Assembly (NCBI RefSeq): GCF_900101685.1
Contig: NZ_FMZZ01000007.1
Span: 248,001 to 312,000, forward strand
Length of the DNA: 64,000 nt
Source of the DNA: Actinokineospora iranica
Lineage (GTDB): Bacteria > Actinomycetota > Actinomycetes > Mycobacteriales > Pseudonocardiaceae
Direction of reading: 5' to 3'
Notes under the pieces: generated by a model
The model's input: the letters and a program-made list of their open reading frames with translations, nothing else
What the model was told of the DNA's origin: nothing
Databases searched by the model: none
Translations under genes and position numbers: made by a program
Part shown: positions 26,287 to 34,936 of the stretch, piece after piece
Numbering within the stretch: the stretch's first letter is position 1
Layout: the number at the start of each line of letters is the position of its first letter

Positions 26287-27489
26287 TCACGGGTGCTGGA
26301 TGATGCCGTCCTTCATCACGAAGCCGACCCGGCCGGTGGCCTTGATGTCGTCGAACGGGTCGCCGAACAGGCCGATCAGGTCGGCGACCGCGCCCTCGGC
26401 GATCCGGCCGAGTTCCGGGCGGTCCAGCAGCGCCGCCGCCTCGCTGGTGGCCGCGCGCAGCGCGCGCACCGGCGCGATGCCGTTGTCGACCATCGTCGGG
26501 AACTCCTTCCAGTTGTCCTGGTAGGGGATCACGCTGGCGTCGGTGCCGTAGGCGATCCGCACACCGCTGGCCGCCGGGTGCCGGGCGCACTCGCGCAACC
26601 GGTCCGCGTAGTGGCCGAGCTGCGCCCGGTGGAGTGGCGGCCGGGTCGCCCAGAACTCGTCGTCGTCCAAGCTGTCCAGAAACGTGGCTGGCACGATCTG
26701 GGTGGGCACCAGCCAGATCCCGCGCTCGGCCAACAGGTCCAGGGTCTCCAGCGACGCCATGCCCGCGTGCTCGACGGACCGCACACCCGCCCGCGCCGCC
26801 CGCGAAATCCCCTCGTCGGTGAACGCGTGCACCGCGCACGGTTTGCCGAGGTCGGTCGCGGTGCGCACGAGGACATCGATCTCGGCCTGCGAATAGGTGG
26901 TGTGGCTGGGGGAGTCGTGCGGGGAGAAGAAGCCGCCGTCGACGGCGAACTTGATCCAGTCCGCGCCGACGCGCGCGTCTTCGCGGACCCGCCGTGTGAT
27001 CGCATCCGGCCCGTCGGCGATGGCGCCGATCTCCTGAGTCCGGCTCCCGGCCCGCCCGTCGGTGCGGTCGCCGTGGCCGCCGCTGGCGCTGATGATGTTC
27101 GGCGCGACCACCATCCGCGGGCCCGCGACGGCCCCGCTGTCGATGGCGTCGCGGAGTTCGACCGTCGTGGTCGAGCCCAGGCAGCCCAGGTCGCGCACGG
27201 TGGTGAACCCGTTGCGCAGCAAGGCACGCAGCGCGGACAGCGCGTCGAGCGCCTGTCGGGCGGAGGACGCCGTCGCCAGCGCCGCGTCGACAACGTGGAC
27301 GTGGCAGTCGATGAACCCGGGCAGCAGCATCCGCTCGCCGAGATCGATGACCTCGGCTCCGATGGCAGACGTGCGGGAGGCGCGGACCGAGACGATCCGG
27401 CCCGCGCGCACGGCCACCTCGACCGGGCCGCTCGGCCGGTCCGCGACTCCGTCCCAGAAGCGCTCCGCCCGCACCAGCACGTCGGCCAT
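26287..27489 (-). CDS. Amidohydrolase (imidazolonepropionase/Xaa-Pro dipeptidase-like)
   Basis: A 400-residue metal-dependent amidohydrolase. DCHVHV (H63, H65) at the first beta strand, a lysine in ADWIKFAVDGG, histidines in CAVHAFTDEG and RSVEHAGM, and the final aspartate in AYGTDASVIP are the binuclear-metal ligands. Relatives cleave cyclic amides, N-acyl compounds or Xaa-Pro dipeptides. It lies 158 bases upstream of the ammonia-lyase on the same strand and diverges from the carboxylate-amine ligase. It could hydrolyse an amide formed by that ligase, but this is inference. ATG 27489 is chosen; the frame is open much further upstream without a good start. Confidence 0.85.
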   Translation of the reverse strand: MADVLVRAERFWDGVADRPSGPVEVAVRAGRIVSVRASRTSAIGAEVIDLGERMLLPGFIDCHVHVVDAALATASSARQALDALSALRALLRNGFTTVRDLGCLGSTTTVELRDAIDSGAVAGPRMVVAPNIISASGGHGDRTDGRAGSRTQEIGAIADGPDAITRRVREDARVGADWIKFAVDGGFFSPHDSPSHTTYSQAEIDVLVRTATDLGKPCAVHAFTDEGISRAARAGVRSVEHAGMASLETLDLLAERGIWLVPTQIVPATFLDSLDDDEFWATRPPLHRAQLGHYADRLRECARHPAASGVRIAYGTDASVIPYQDNWKEFPTMVDNGIAPVRALRAATSEAAALLDRPELGRIAEGAVADLIGLFGDPFDDIKATGRVGFVMKDGIIQHP

Positions 27490-27643
27490 GGCACTCGCCC
27501 CGCTTCCGAATCGTCCGCCCTGGATCAGGGAATCCACCGTCGCACGGCCGCGGCGTTCGCGCCGCAGCGCGTGGTTGCGGTGGCGGCGGCTCTGGGCACG
27601 CAGCACCATGGTTGGCGCGAGGACCCGACATCCAGGAGATCCG
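27490..27643. promoter_or_regulatory. Divergent promoter region: amidohydrolase versus ligase-decarboxylase operon
   Basis: 154 bases between two head-to-head genes of the proposed hydroxycinnamate island. No operator palindrome is obvious. An AGGAG ribosome site at 27633-27637 serves ATG 27644. Phenolic acid decarboxylases elsewhere are controlled by PadR repressors; no padR gene is seen in the window. Confidence 0.45.
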
Positions 27644-28822
27644 ATGCCCGCTGCGGGCGGCGCTACCGACCAGCTCACCTTCGGTGTGGAGGAGGAGTTC
27701 CTCTTGGTCGACGCCGACACGCTGCTGCCCGCGCCGCGCGCGCGGGCCGTGCTCGACCGGACCGCGGCGTCCTCGGCCGGGCATGATTCCGGTTTCCACC
27801 ACGAGTTGTGCGCCAGCGTGGTCGAGGCGGCCAGCGCGGTCTGCGCCACCCTTCCCGAACTCGGCGCGAGAATCCGGTCCGGCCGGGCGGCCCTGGCCGC
27901 GTCGGCGCGGCGGGAGAACGCGCGCCTGGTGTCGGTGGGGGAGCCGGTGCTCACCGCCGCCGAGCCCGAGATCACCGCCACCGACCACTTCCACCGGATG
28001 CGCGAGTCCTACGCGGGCGTGGTGACCGACCAGGAGCTGTGCGGGTGCCACGTGCACGTCGGCGTGCCGGACCGGGACACCGGCGTCGCCGTGCTCAACC
28101 ACATCACCCCATGGCTGCCCACCCTGCTCGCGCTGACCGCGAACTCGCGCTACCGGCACGGCGCCGACTCGGGCTTCCACAGCTGGCGGATGATGGTGCA
28201 CACCCGCCTGCCCGCGGCCACGATGCCGCCCTGGCACGCCTCGGCCGCGGCCTACGACGCGGACCTGGCGCGCCTGGTCGACTGCGGCATGGTCGAACCG
28301 GGACAGGGCAGCCTGCGCGTGGCGCGGCTGTCCCGGCGTTACCCCACAGTGGAAATCCGGATCGGCGACGCCGCCGCCACCGTGGCCGAGGCCGTGCTCT
28401 ACGCCGCGCTGGCCCGCGCGCTGGTTCGGCGCGCCCTCGACGACCTGGCGGTCGGCCGCACGGCCGGGCCGCTCGACCACGGCGTGCTCGACTGCGCGCT
28501 GTGGGCCGCCGCCCGCCACGGCCTGCACGGCGCGGCCGTCGATCCGTGGCGGGAACGCGAAACCCGGGCCATCGACCTGCTCGACGCGCTGCTCGCGCAC
28601 GTCCGCGACGCCTTGGACGACCTCGGCGACGCCGCGGCCGTCACCGCGTTGGCCGCCGCCGCGCGCGGGCGGGGCTGCGCGGCCACCCGCCAGCGCGCCG
28701 CGGCCGCGACCGGTGGCGCGCCAGCGGTCGTGCGGATGCTGGGGGCGGAAACCGTCGCGGGCGTTCGGGTACCCGACCCGCCCGGGCTGGTCGACAGCGT
28801 GCGCCGAGGAGGCGGCCGATGA
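27644..28822 (+). CDS. Carboxylate-amine ligase (YbdK/GCS2 family)
   Basis: A 392-residue member of the glutamate-cysteine ligase family 2. [18 protein letters not shown] near residue 12 is the ATP/metal-binding N-terminus, [11 protein letters not shown] near residue 130 the metal-binding histidine segment, and [18 protein letters not shown] near residue 235 the conserved C-terminal part. These enzymes join a carboxylate to an amine with ATP. Many lack a known substrate. Because the next gene, overlapping by ATGA, encodes phenolic acid decarboxylase, a hydroxycinnamic acid may be the carboxylate; gamma-glutamyl-cysteine formation is less likely in an actinomycete that would use mycothiol. Start ATG 27644; the longer frame from 27062 is a shadow of the amidohydrolase. 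Confidence 0.82.
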   Translation: MPAAGGATDQLTFGVEEEFLLVDADTLLPAPRARAVLDRTAASSAGHDSGFHHELCASVVEAASAVCATLPELGARIRSGRAALAASARRENARLVSVGEPVLTAAEPEITATDHFHRMRESYAGVVTDQELCGCHVHVGVPDRDTGVAVLNHITPWLPTLLALTANSRYRHGADSGFHSWRMMVHTRLPAATMPPWHASAAAYDADLARLVDCGMVEPGQGSLRVARLSRRYPTVEIRIGDAAATVAEAVLYAALARALVRRALDDLAVGRTAGPLDHGVLDCALWAAARHGLHGAAVDPWRERETRAIDLLDALLAHVRDALDDLGDAAAVTALAAAARGRGCAATRQRAAAATGGAPAVVRMLGAETVAGVRVPDPPGLVDSVRRGGGR

Positions 28823-29325
28823 GCGAGGACGACACCCGGAACCTTTCCGGCATCGTCGGAAAACGGTTCATTTACACCTACGACAGCGGTTGGCAGTACG
28901 AGATGTACGTGAAGAACGCCAACACGGTCGCCTATCGAGTCCACAGTGGACTTTTCGCGGGCCGCTGGGTGAAGAACCAGCGGGTCCGCCTGGCCCGTCT
29001 CGGCGCGGAGGTCTACAAGATCTCCTGGACCGAGCCGACCGGAACCACGGTCAGCGTGGATGTCCTCCCCGGCCGACGGCGGCTGCACGCCGTGATCTTC
29101 CTCCCGCGTTGGGTGGGCGAGCACCCCGAACGCGTCGCGGTTCTCCAGGACGACCACGTGGACGAGATGGCCAAGTACCGCGACGACGGCCCGACCTACC
29201 CGACGACTGTCGTCTTCGAGTCCGCGGAGATCACGTTCCTGGAGGACTGCGGCCCGGACGACGAGACCGTCATCGCCATGAGCCCGGCGGAGTTGCCCAC
29301 GGGGCACACCGCCCAAGTCAATTGA
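28819..29325 (+). CDS. padC: Phenolic acid decarboxylase
   Basis: A 168-residue protein clearly of the phenolic acid decarboxylase family: [59 protein letters not shown] and [10 protein letters not shown] in order. Y19, Y21, R49 and E72 match the catalytic Y11, Y13, R41 and E64 of the Bacillus enzyme at a constant offset of 8. It decarboxylates p-coumarate, caffeate or ferulate to the 4-vinylphenols without cofactor. ATGA overlap with the ligase gene couples their translation. It completes a path from tyrosine when combined with the ammonia-lyase, hydroxylase and methyltransferase genes a few kilobases away. Confidence 0.95.
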   Translation: MSEDDTRNLSGIVGKRFIYTYDSGWQYEMYVKNANTVAYRVHSGLFAGRWVKNQRVRLARLGAEVYKISWTEPTGTTVSVDVLPGRRRLHAVIFLPRWVGEHPERVAVLQDDHVDEMAKYRDDGPTYPTTVVFESAEITFLEDCGPDDETVIAMSPAELPTGHTAQVN

Positions 29326-29357
29326 GCGCCCGGAAACTCGATTGAGCGCCCGGAAAC
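29321..29357 (+). repeat. Tandem duplication at the end of the decarboxylase gene
   Basis: ATTGAGCGCCCGGAAAC occurs at 29321-29337 and again at 29341-29357, period 20. The first copy includes the stop of the decarboxylase gene; the second nearly touches the stop of the YchJ-like gene. Probably a small slippage event. Confidence 0.9.
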
Positions 29358-29360
29358 CCG

Positions 29361-29756
29361 TCACTCGCCGACGGGCGCCCAGTAGACCCAGCGGCCGTCG
29401 ACGCGCAGGAACCGGCTGTTCTCGTGCAGTTCGCCCCGCTCCCGGCCATGGCGGAAGTGGGCGCGGAACTCGACCGTGCCCTCGTGGTGCAGCGGCCCGC
29501 CCGCCGTGGTGGCGAGGACGTCGAGCCGGACCCACCGCTGGTCCGGGTCGAGGTCGACGCTTTTCGGCCGGGTGTCCGGATGCCAGCTGCGCAGCAGGTA
29601 GTCGGCGTCGCCGAGCGCGAACGCGGTGAACCGGGACCGCATCAGCGCCTGCGCGGTGCCCGCGGGCACCGCGCCGCTGTGGGCGCGCCCGCAGCACTCG
29701 CCGTAGGTCAGCCCGGTCCCGCACGGGCAGCGCGCGCCCTGGTCACGGTTGTGCAC
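29361..29756 (-). CDS. YchJ-like SEC-C motif protein (UPF0225)
   Basis: A 131-residue protein. An N-terminal zinc-binding SEC-C motif (CPCGTGLTYGECCGRAH, residues 10-26) is followed by the YchJ middle domain: ALMRSRFTAFALGDADYLLRSW, DLDPDQRWVRLDVL and ENSRFLRVDGRWVYWAP. Family function is unknown; the NTF2-like part may bind small ligands. It is convergent with the decarboxylase gene, with only 35 bases between stops, and reads as a separate housekeeping gene. Confidence 0.9.
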   Translation of the reverse strand: MHNRDQGARCPCGTGLTYGECCGRAHSGAVPAGTAQALMRSRFTAFALGDADYLLRSWHPDTRPKSVDLDPDQRWVRLDVLATTAGGPLHHEGTVEFRAHFRHGRERGELHENSRFLRVDGRWVYWAPVGE

Positions 29757-29825
29757 CCGCCGAGCCTAGGACATGCCCGGCCCGGCTCCTTGCGGTGGTT
29801 TCGGCAGGCCCGCCATGCTGGCGGA

Positions 29826-30815
29826 GTGTCGAAGGTGTGCGCGAATTGTCTTGAGCCGGTGAGCGGCAAACCGGGCAGGCGGGACCGGGGCAGGGACATC
29901 GCGTGGTGCGCGCAGTGCCCGGCGTGCGCGGCCGTGGTCGCCGACCAGCTCGAGGTGGTTCTGGACCGACCAGACGGCGCCCCGATCCAGATCCGGCGCT
30001 GCCGGTGGTGCGGCGCGGAACGGGTGTGCAGGCCGACGTGGGCGACGCGGTGCCACATCTGCCTGGACGACCGCACCTCACCCGAGTCGGAGGTGATGGC
30101 GATGGGCCGCGAGCTGGTGCGCCGGACCGATTCGGAACCGGACCTGGCCGACCTGGTGCGGTCGTTTCTTGGGCTGGGCAAGGAAAGCCGCGTGCCCGTG
30201 CGCGGCGCTGCCGAGTTCGCCGCCGCGACCGCCCTGGTCGGGGAACTGGCCGAGTACGAGCAGCCGGGGTGGACCGTGCTGGCGGGCGACGTGCACGGCC
30301 TGCCCTGGTTCGGAGCCCGGTGGCTGACGTGGTCGCACGGGACCTGGGGACGGCACGACCGGTGTGGCCGGGTGCGCAAACTCGACCGCGGCCACACCGA
30401 GTGCGCCGTGTGCGAGCCGGAACCGGGATCGCGCACCCACCGCGCCCGCGCCGACGACCAGCACCTGCTGTACCTGGTCGGGCACGGCGACCTGGTCAAG
30501 TTCGGCTGCGGCTACCCGGCCCGCGTTCGCGATCACCTTCGGGAGGGAGCGGCGCCGATCCAGGTGCTCGCCGCGCGGCACGCGGACGTCGCCGCGGCCG
30601 AACTGGCGCTCAAGCGCCGTTACCGGAATCAGGTCGTCGCGGCGGAACCGGCGCGCAAGCGCCGTTACCGCGAGCAGGTCGCCGCGGCCGAACTGCCCAG
30701 GTCGTTCGGCGCGGGAACCGAGGTGCTGGCGGCGGGCACATCCGTGGACCTCTACGCGGTGTTGCCGCACGGGGCCGACGTCACCCACCGGTACCGGCAA
30801 GCCGGCCGGTGGTGA
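29826..30815 (+). CDS. Zinc-ribbon protein with GIY-YIG-like C-terminal half
   Basis: A 329-residue protein from GTG 29826. The N-terminal third has several paired cysteines (CANC, CAQCPAC, CRWCG, CHIC), suggesting two zinc ribbons; a further pair (CAVC) lies near residue 198. The C-terminal part HLLYLVGHGDLVKFGCGYPARVRDHL, about residues 215-240, resembles the start of GIY-YIG nuclease domains of the T5orf172 type, but without a family search this is tentative. A 54-base internal duplication encodes two AAEx(L/P)AxKRRYRxQV units at 30595-30700. Function unknown; nucleic-acid binding is plausible. Upstream frame to 29424 is a shadow. Confidence 0.65.
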   Translation: MSKVCANCLEPVSGKPGRRDRGRDIAWCAQCPACAAVVADQLEVVLDRPDGAPIQIRRCRWCGAERVCRPTWATRCHICLDDRTSPESEVMAMGRELVRRTDSEPDLADLVRSFLGLGKESRVPVRGAAEFAAATALVGELAEYEQPGWTVLAGDVHGLPWFGARWLTWSHGTWGRHDRCGRVRKLDRGHTECAVCEPEPGSRTHRARADDQHLLYLVGHGDLVKFGCGYPARVRDHLREGAAPIQVLAARHADVAAAELALKRRYRNQVVAAEPARKRRYREQVAAAELPRSFGAGTEVLAAGTSVDLYAVLPHGADVTHRYRQAGRW

Positions 30816-30878
30816 GCGGTTGCCCACACACGCCGTGACTACCCTGCGCGCGTCCCCGCCGCGCGTACGCTCGGCTCT

Positions 30879-31967
30879 GTGAGCGAGACGTCGACATCCG
30901 CGCAGACTGACAACCCGCAGGCCGACAACCCGCAGACCGACAACCCCGAGCACGGCGAGGGCGGGAAGTACACGGTGCCGGGCAAGGAGTTCACCCGCGA
31001 CACCCGCTACATCCCCACCCGGATCACCGCCGACGGGCGCGACGGCTTCCCGGTCGAGCCCGGCCGCTACCGGCTGGTCGCCGCCCGCGCCTGCCCCTGG
31101 GCGAACCGGGCGATCATCGTCCGCAGGCTCCTCGGCCTCGAGGACGCGATCTCGCTCGGGCTCCCCGGCCCGACGCACGACGCGCGGTCGTGGACCTTCG
31201 ACCTCGACCCCGGCGGCCGCGACCCGGTGCTGGGCATCGAACGCCTGCAAGAGGCCTACTTCCGGCGCGACCCGAACTACTCGCGGGGCATCACGGTCCC
31301 GGCGATCGTGGACACGACCACCGGCGCGGTGGCGACCAACGACTTCGCGCAGATCACCCTCGACCTGTCCACCGAGTGGCGCGCCCACCACCGCGACGGC
31401 GCCCCCGACCTGCTGCCCGAGCAGCACCGCGACGAGATCGACGCGGTCAACCAGCGGGTGTTCACCGAGGTGAACAACGGCGTCTACCGCTGCGGGTTCG
31501 CGGGCAGCCAGCAGGCCTACGACCAGGCGTACGAGCGGCTGTGGACCGCGCTCGACTGGCTGGAGGACCGGCTGCGCGACCGCCGCTACCTCGTCGGCGA
31601 CACCATCACCGAGGCCGACGTGCGCCTGTTCACCACTCTCGTCCGCTTCGACGCGGTCTACCACGGCCACTTCAAGTGCAACCGGTCCAAGCTCGCCGAG
31701 ATGCCCGCCCTGTGGGCCTACGCCCGCGACCTGTTCCAGACCCCCGGGTTCGGCGACACTGTCGACTTCCAGCAGATCAAGCGGCACTACTACGTCGTCC
31801 ACCGGGACATCAACCCGACCGCGATCGTGCCCGCCGGTCCGGACCTGTCCGGCTGGCTGTCCGTCCACGGCCGCGCGGACCTCGGCGGCAGGCCGTTCGG
31901 CGACGGCGCCCCGCCCGGCCCGGTCCGCGACCACGAGCGGGTGAACCCGGCGGGCGCGGTCGGCTGA
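30879..31967 (+). CDS. Glutathionyl-hydroquinone reductase-type (Xi-class) GST family protein
   Basis: A 362-residue protein of the ECM4/YqjG family. The catalytic cysteine is C72 in ARACPWANRAIIV. VPAIVDTTTGAVATNDFAQI near residue 144 is the glutathione-site loop, and YLVGDTITEADVRLFTTLVRFDAVYHGHFKCN near residue 240 is the conserved C-terminal helix region. These enzymes reductively remove a thiol from hydroquinone adducts; actinomycetes would use mycothiol instead of glutathione. The first 25 residues hold TDNP/ADNP repeats that look disordered. GTG 30879 is the start. It could protect against quinones, but no operon link to the PKS is visible. Confidence 0.88.
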   Translation: MSETSTSAQTDNPQADNPQTDNPEHGEGGKYTVPGKEFTRDTRYIPTRITADGRDGFPVEPGRYRLVAARACPWANRAIIVRRLLGLEDAISLGLPGPTHDARSWTFDLDPGGRDPVLGIERLQEAYFRRDPNYSRGITVPAIVDTTTGAVATNDFAQITLDLSTEWRAHHRDGAPDLLPEQHRDEIDAVNQRVFTEVNNGVYRCGFAGSQQAYDQAYERLWTALDWLEDRLRDRRYLVGDTITEADVRLFTTLVRFDAVYHGHFKCNRSKLAEMPALWAYARDLFQTPGFGDTVDFQQIKRHYYVVHRDINPTAIVPAGPDLSGWLSVHGRADLGGRPFGDGAPPGPVRDHERVNPAGAVG

Positions 31968-32064
31968 CCTCGGCTCTCGGTCCGGGCCGGTCCGGTTGGC
32001 CCGCGCGGCGGCGGGGTAGCCAGCGGGCGACCGTTTGTCCGGACCGAGACAAGAGGTGATCACG

Positions 32065-32469
32065 TTGACCACGACGATGCCGATGCTGCAGACGTACCCG
32101 GCCACGATCAATCTCGACCGCGGCAAGCTCGCCGCCGCCATCGACGCGCTGATCGGCTGCGCCGAGGCGTGCACCGCCTGCGCGGACGCCTGTCTGAGCG
32201 AAAGCTCGGTGGCCGAGCTCACCAAGTGCGTGCGCACGAACATGGACTGCGCCGACATCTGCGCCACCACCGCCCGGGTGCTGTCCCGGCACACCGGCTA
32301 CGACGCCAACATCAGCCGCGCGCTGCTGGAGGCGTGCGCGATGGCCTGCAAGTCGTGCGGGGACGAGTGCGGGGCGCACGCCAACATGCACGAGCACTGC
32401 CGCATCTGCTCCGAGGCGTGCCGCGACTGCGAGGCCGCGTGCCGCGACCTGCTGGCCGCGATGGGCTGA
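32065..32469 (+). CDS. Cysteine-rich four-helix-bundle protein (Csp/DUF326 copper-storage type)
   Basis: A protein of about 134 residues with about 17 cysteines spaced along helices: CAEACTACADAC, CVRTNMDCADIC, CAMACKSCGDEC, CRICSEACRDCEAAC. This is the pattern of cytosolic copper-storage proteins (Csp3) and DUF326 relatives, in which cysteines line a four-helix bundle and bind many Cu(I) ions. TTG 32065 is preferred since AAGAGGTG lies about 7 bases upstream; GTG 32056 or ATG 32077 are alternatives. It stands alone, 37 bases before the NADH dehydrogenase gene on the same strand, with which it may be co-transcribed. Confidence 0.82.
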   Translation: MTTTMPMLQTYPATINLDRGKLAAAIDALIGCAEACTACADACLSESSVAELTKCVRTNMDCADICATTARVLSRHTGYDANISRALLEACAMACKSCGDECGAHANMHEHCRICSEACRDCEAACRDLLAAMG

Positions 32470-32506
32470 GGGCATACGTTCGGCGCGACCGGGTACCTGA
32501 GGTCCC

Positions 32507-33832
32507 ATGTGGGAGACAAGCGAACAGGACCGGACCGTTGTCCAAGGCCGACCGCGGATCGTGGTGGTTGGCGCCGGGTTCGGCGGCCTGCGCGCGGTCA
32601 GGGGGCTGCGCGGGGTGGACGCGGAGGTCGTGCTAATCGACCGGGTGAACCACCACCTGTTCCAGCCCCTGCTCTACCAGGTGGCGACCGCGCTGCTGCC
32701 CGCAGGTGACATCGCCCCGGCCCTGCGCTCGGTGCTGCGCAAGCAGGACAACGCGCGGGTGCTGCTGGGCGAGGTCACCGGCGTGGACGCCCAGGCGAAG
32801 ACCGTGCGGCTGTCGCTGCCCGACGGGTCGACGCGCGCCCTGGACTACGACACGCTGGTGGTGGCCGCGGGTTCCACGGACAGCTACTTCGGCCACGACG
32901 AGTGGCGGACGCACGCGCCGCCGATGAAGACCCTCGCCAACGCCGTCGCGCTCCGCTCGCGGCTGCTGCGCGCGTTCGAGAACGCCGCCAACGCCGAGGA
33001 CCCCGACGAGCGGGCCCGGTGGCTGACCATCGTCGTCGTCGGCGCGGGCCCCACCGGCGTGGAATTGGCCGGCCAGGTCGCCGCGATGACCCGGCGCGCG
33101 TTCCGCCGCCAGTTCCGCACCCTGGACCCGCGGCAGGCGCGCGTCGTGCTGGTCGACGCCGCGCCCGCGGTCCTGCCGCCGTTCGCCGAGCCGCTGCGCG
33201 AGCACACCCGGCGCGAGCTGGAGCGCCTCGGCGTCGAGATCCGGCTGAACGAGGCGGTCGCCGACATCGACGCCGACGGCGTCACCACCACCGACGAAGA
33301 CCACATGCGGCACCGCATCTGCGCTCCCACCGTGGTCTGGGCTGCCGGGGTCAAGGCCAGCCCGCTCGCCGCCGAGCTGGCCAAGGCCACCGGAGCCGAG
33401 GTCGACCGCAAGGGCAGGTTGCTGGTGGCTCCGGACTGCGCCCTGCCCGGCCATCCGGAGATCTTCGCGATCGGCGACATGGTCAACCTCGGCGACCTGC
33501 CCGGCATGGCCGAGCCCGCGCTGCAGCAGGGACACCACGTCGCCAAGGTCATCCGCTCCCGGCTGGCGGGCGAGCCGTCCCCCGGCCCGTTCCGCTACCT
33601 CGACCTGGGCACGATGGCCACCATCTCGCCCGGCGACGCGGTGGCCGACATCCGCGGCCTGCGGCTGCGCGGCCTGCCCGGCAAGATCGCCTGGGCGGGC
33701 GTCCACCTGGCCTTCCTGGTCGGCTGGCGCAACCGCGTCGCGGTGCTCGCCGAGTGGGCGTGGACCATCGCCACCGGCCGCCGCACCCAGCAGGTCATCC
33801 TCGAACCGGTGCGTTCGCCCCCCGGCTCATAG
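32507..33832 (+). CDS. Type II NADH dehydrogenase / FAD-dependent pyridine nucleotide oxidoreductase
   Basis: A 441-residue NDH-2-like flavoprotein. The FAD loop VVVGAGFGGLRAVRGL is near residue 18, NHHLFQPLLYQVAT near residue 48 is a typical NDH-2 segment, the NADH loop is VVVGAGPTGVELAGQ near residue 175, and FAIGDMVNL plus ALQQGHHVAKVI follow. C-terminal hydrophobic stretches (GLPGKIAWAGVHLAFLVGW) associate with the membrane. It passes electrons from NADH to quinone without pumping protons. The start at ATG 32507 is as given; GTG codons downstream are possible. Confidence 0.92.
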   Translation: MWETSEQDRTVVQGRPRIVVVGAGFGGLRAVRGLRGVDAEVVLIDRVNHHLFQPLLYQVATALLPAGDIAPALRSVLRKQDNARVLLGEVTGVDAQAKTVRLSLPDGSTRALDYDTLVVAAGSTDSYFGHDEWRTHAPPMKTLANAVALRSRLLRAFENAANAEDPDERARWLTIVVVGAGPTGVELAGQVAAMTRRAFRRQFRTLDPRQARVVLVDAAPAVLPPFAEPLREHTRRELERLGVEIRLNEAVADIDADGVTTTDEDHMRHRICAPTVVWAAGVKASPLAAELAKATGAEVDRKGRLLVAPDCALPGHPEIFAIGDMVNLGDLPGMAEPALQQGHHVAKVIRSRLAGEPSPGPFRYLDLGTMATISPGDAVADIRGLRLRGLPGKIAWAGVHLAFLVGWRNRVAVLAEWAWTIATGRRTQQVILEPVRSPPGS

Positions 33833-33836
33833 CGGC

Positions 33837-34877
33837 CTATCGCTGTTTGCCCGCTTTGCCCCGCAGGCGGCCGAGGACGACCGCGGCCAGCGCGCCCGCC
33901 GCCGCGCCGAGCCCGGTGAGCACGATCGCGGGCGGCCGGGCCCGCGCGCTGACCTGGATCACCACCGGACCCGGCGGGGGCGGCGGCGTGCGGCGCGTCG
34001 GCCGGGCCGTCGCCGTCCACGCCGTGATGAACACGAGCAGGCGCGACACCAGCGAGATGAACACCAGCAGGCCGATGACCGAGCCGAACGCCACTCCGGT
34101 GGGGGAGTCGCTGATGATCCGGACGTAGACGTTGCCCGCCAGCTTGAGCAGTTCGAATCCGAGCGCGGCCGCCACCGCCCCGCGCATCGCGCTGCGGGTG
34201 CTGACCGGCTCGCGGGGCAGCCGGGCCAGCACCCACAGGAACACCAGCCAATCCGCCACCAGCGCCAACGCCGACGAGGCGATCACCAGCACCGGGGACG
34301 CCCAACCCGTGCCGTCCAGGTGCGCGAGCCGGAGCACGTCGTCGCCCACCGCGCCGCCCGCCACGGTGAGCAGGAAGGAGACCAGCAGCGCGAGCACGAG
34401 GCTCACCAGCGCCACCAGGTCCTTGACCACCGTCCGCAGCAGCGGCTGGTCGCCCCGGTGCTGGTCCCACATCGCCGTCAGCGCGTCGCGCAGGGCGTTC
34501 ATCCAGTTCCACCCGGAGTACAGGCCGATCAGCAGCCCCAGCACGCCGACGTGCGCGCGCTGCCCGATCAGGTTGTCCAGCAGCTCGCCCACCTGCGCCC
34601 CCAACGGCCCAGGGACGGCCCCGGTGACCCCGGACCGCAGCTCGGCCAGCAGACCAGGCTGGCCCGCCAGCACGAACCCGGCCGTGGAGAACCCCACCAT
34701 CAGCATCGGGACCACGGACAGCAGGCTGAAGTAGGTGATCGACGCGACGTACTGGTAGCCGCTGTGCTCGATGTAGCGGTCGACCGCCCTGGCCAGGTGA
34801 TCGAACCACCGATACCGGTCCCGGTACCGCCGCCACCGCGAGATGTCCGGAGCTGACCCTTGAGTGCGCACAGGCAC
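33837..34877 (-). CDS. YihY/BrkB-family inner membrane protein
   Basis: A 346-residue membrane protein. The soluble N-terminus (RYRWFDHLARAVDRYIEH) leads to the family motif YVASITYFSLLSVVPMLMV, then about six membrane segments (VGVLGLLIGLYSGWNWM, LVALVSLVLALLVSFLLTV, VLVIASSALALVADWLVFLW, GLLVFISLVSRLLVFITAW). A C-terminal helix and basic tail GRLRGKAGKQR end it. The family, once called RNase BN in error, may be a transporter; substrate unknown. It is convergent with the NADH dehydrogenase (4 bases between ends). Confidence 0.9.
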   Translation of the reverse strand: MPVRTQGSAPDISRWRRYRDRYRWFDHLARAVDRYIEHSGYQYVASITYFSLLSVVPMLMVGFSTAGFVLAGQPGLLAELRSGVTGAVPGPLGAQVGELLDNLIGQRAHVGVLGLLIGLYSGWNWMNALRDALTAMWDQHRGDQPLLRTVVKDLVALVSLVLALLVSFLLTVAGGAVGDDVLRLAHLDGTGWASPVLVIASSALALVADWLVFLWVLARLPREPVSTRSAMRGAVAAALGFELLKLAGNVYVRIISDSPTGVAFGSVIGLLVFISLVSRLLVFITAWTATARPTRRTPPPPPGPVVIQVSARARPPAIVLTGLGAAAGALAAVVLGRLRGKAGKQR

Positions 34878-34936
34878 TGTCTACTTGGTCACCGCACGGG
34901 CCTGGCACCCGGATTCGGTGACGTCGAACTCGGTCG

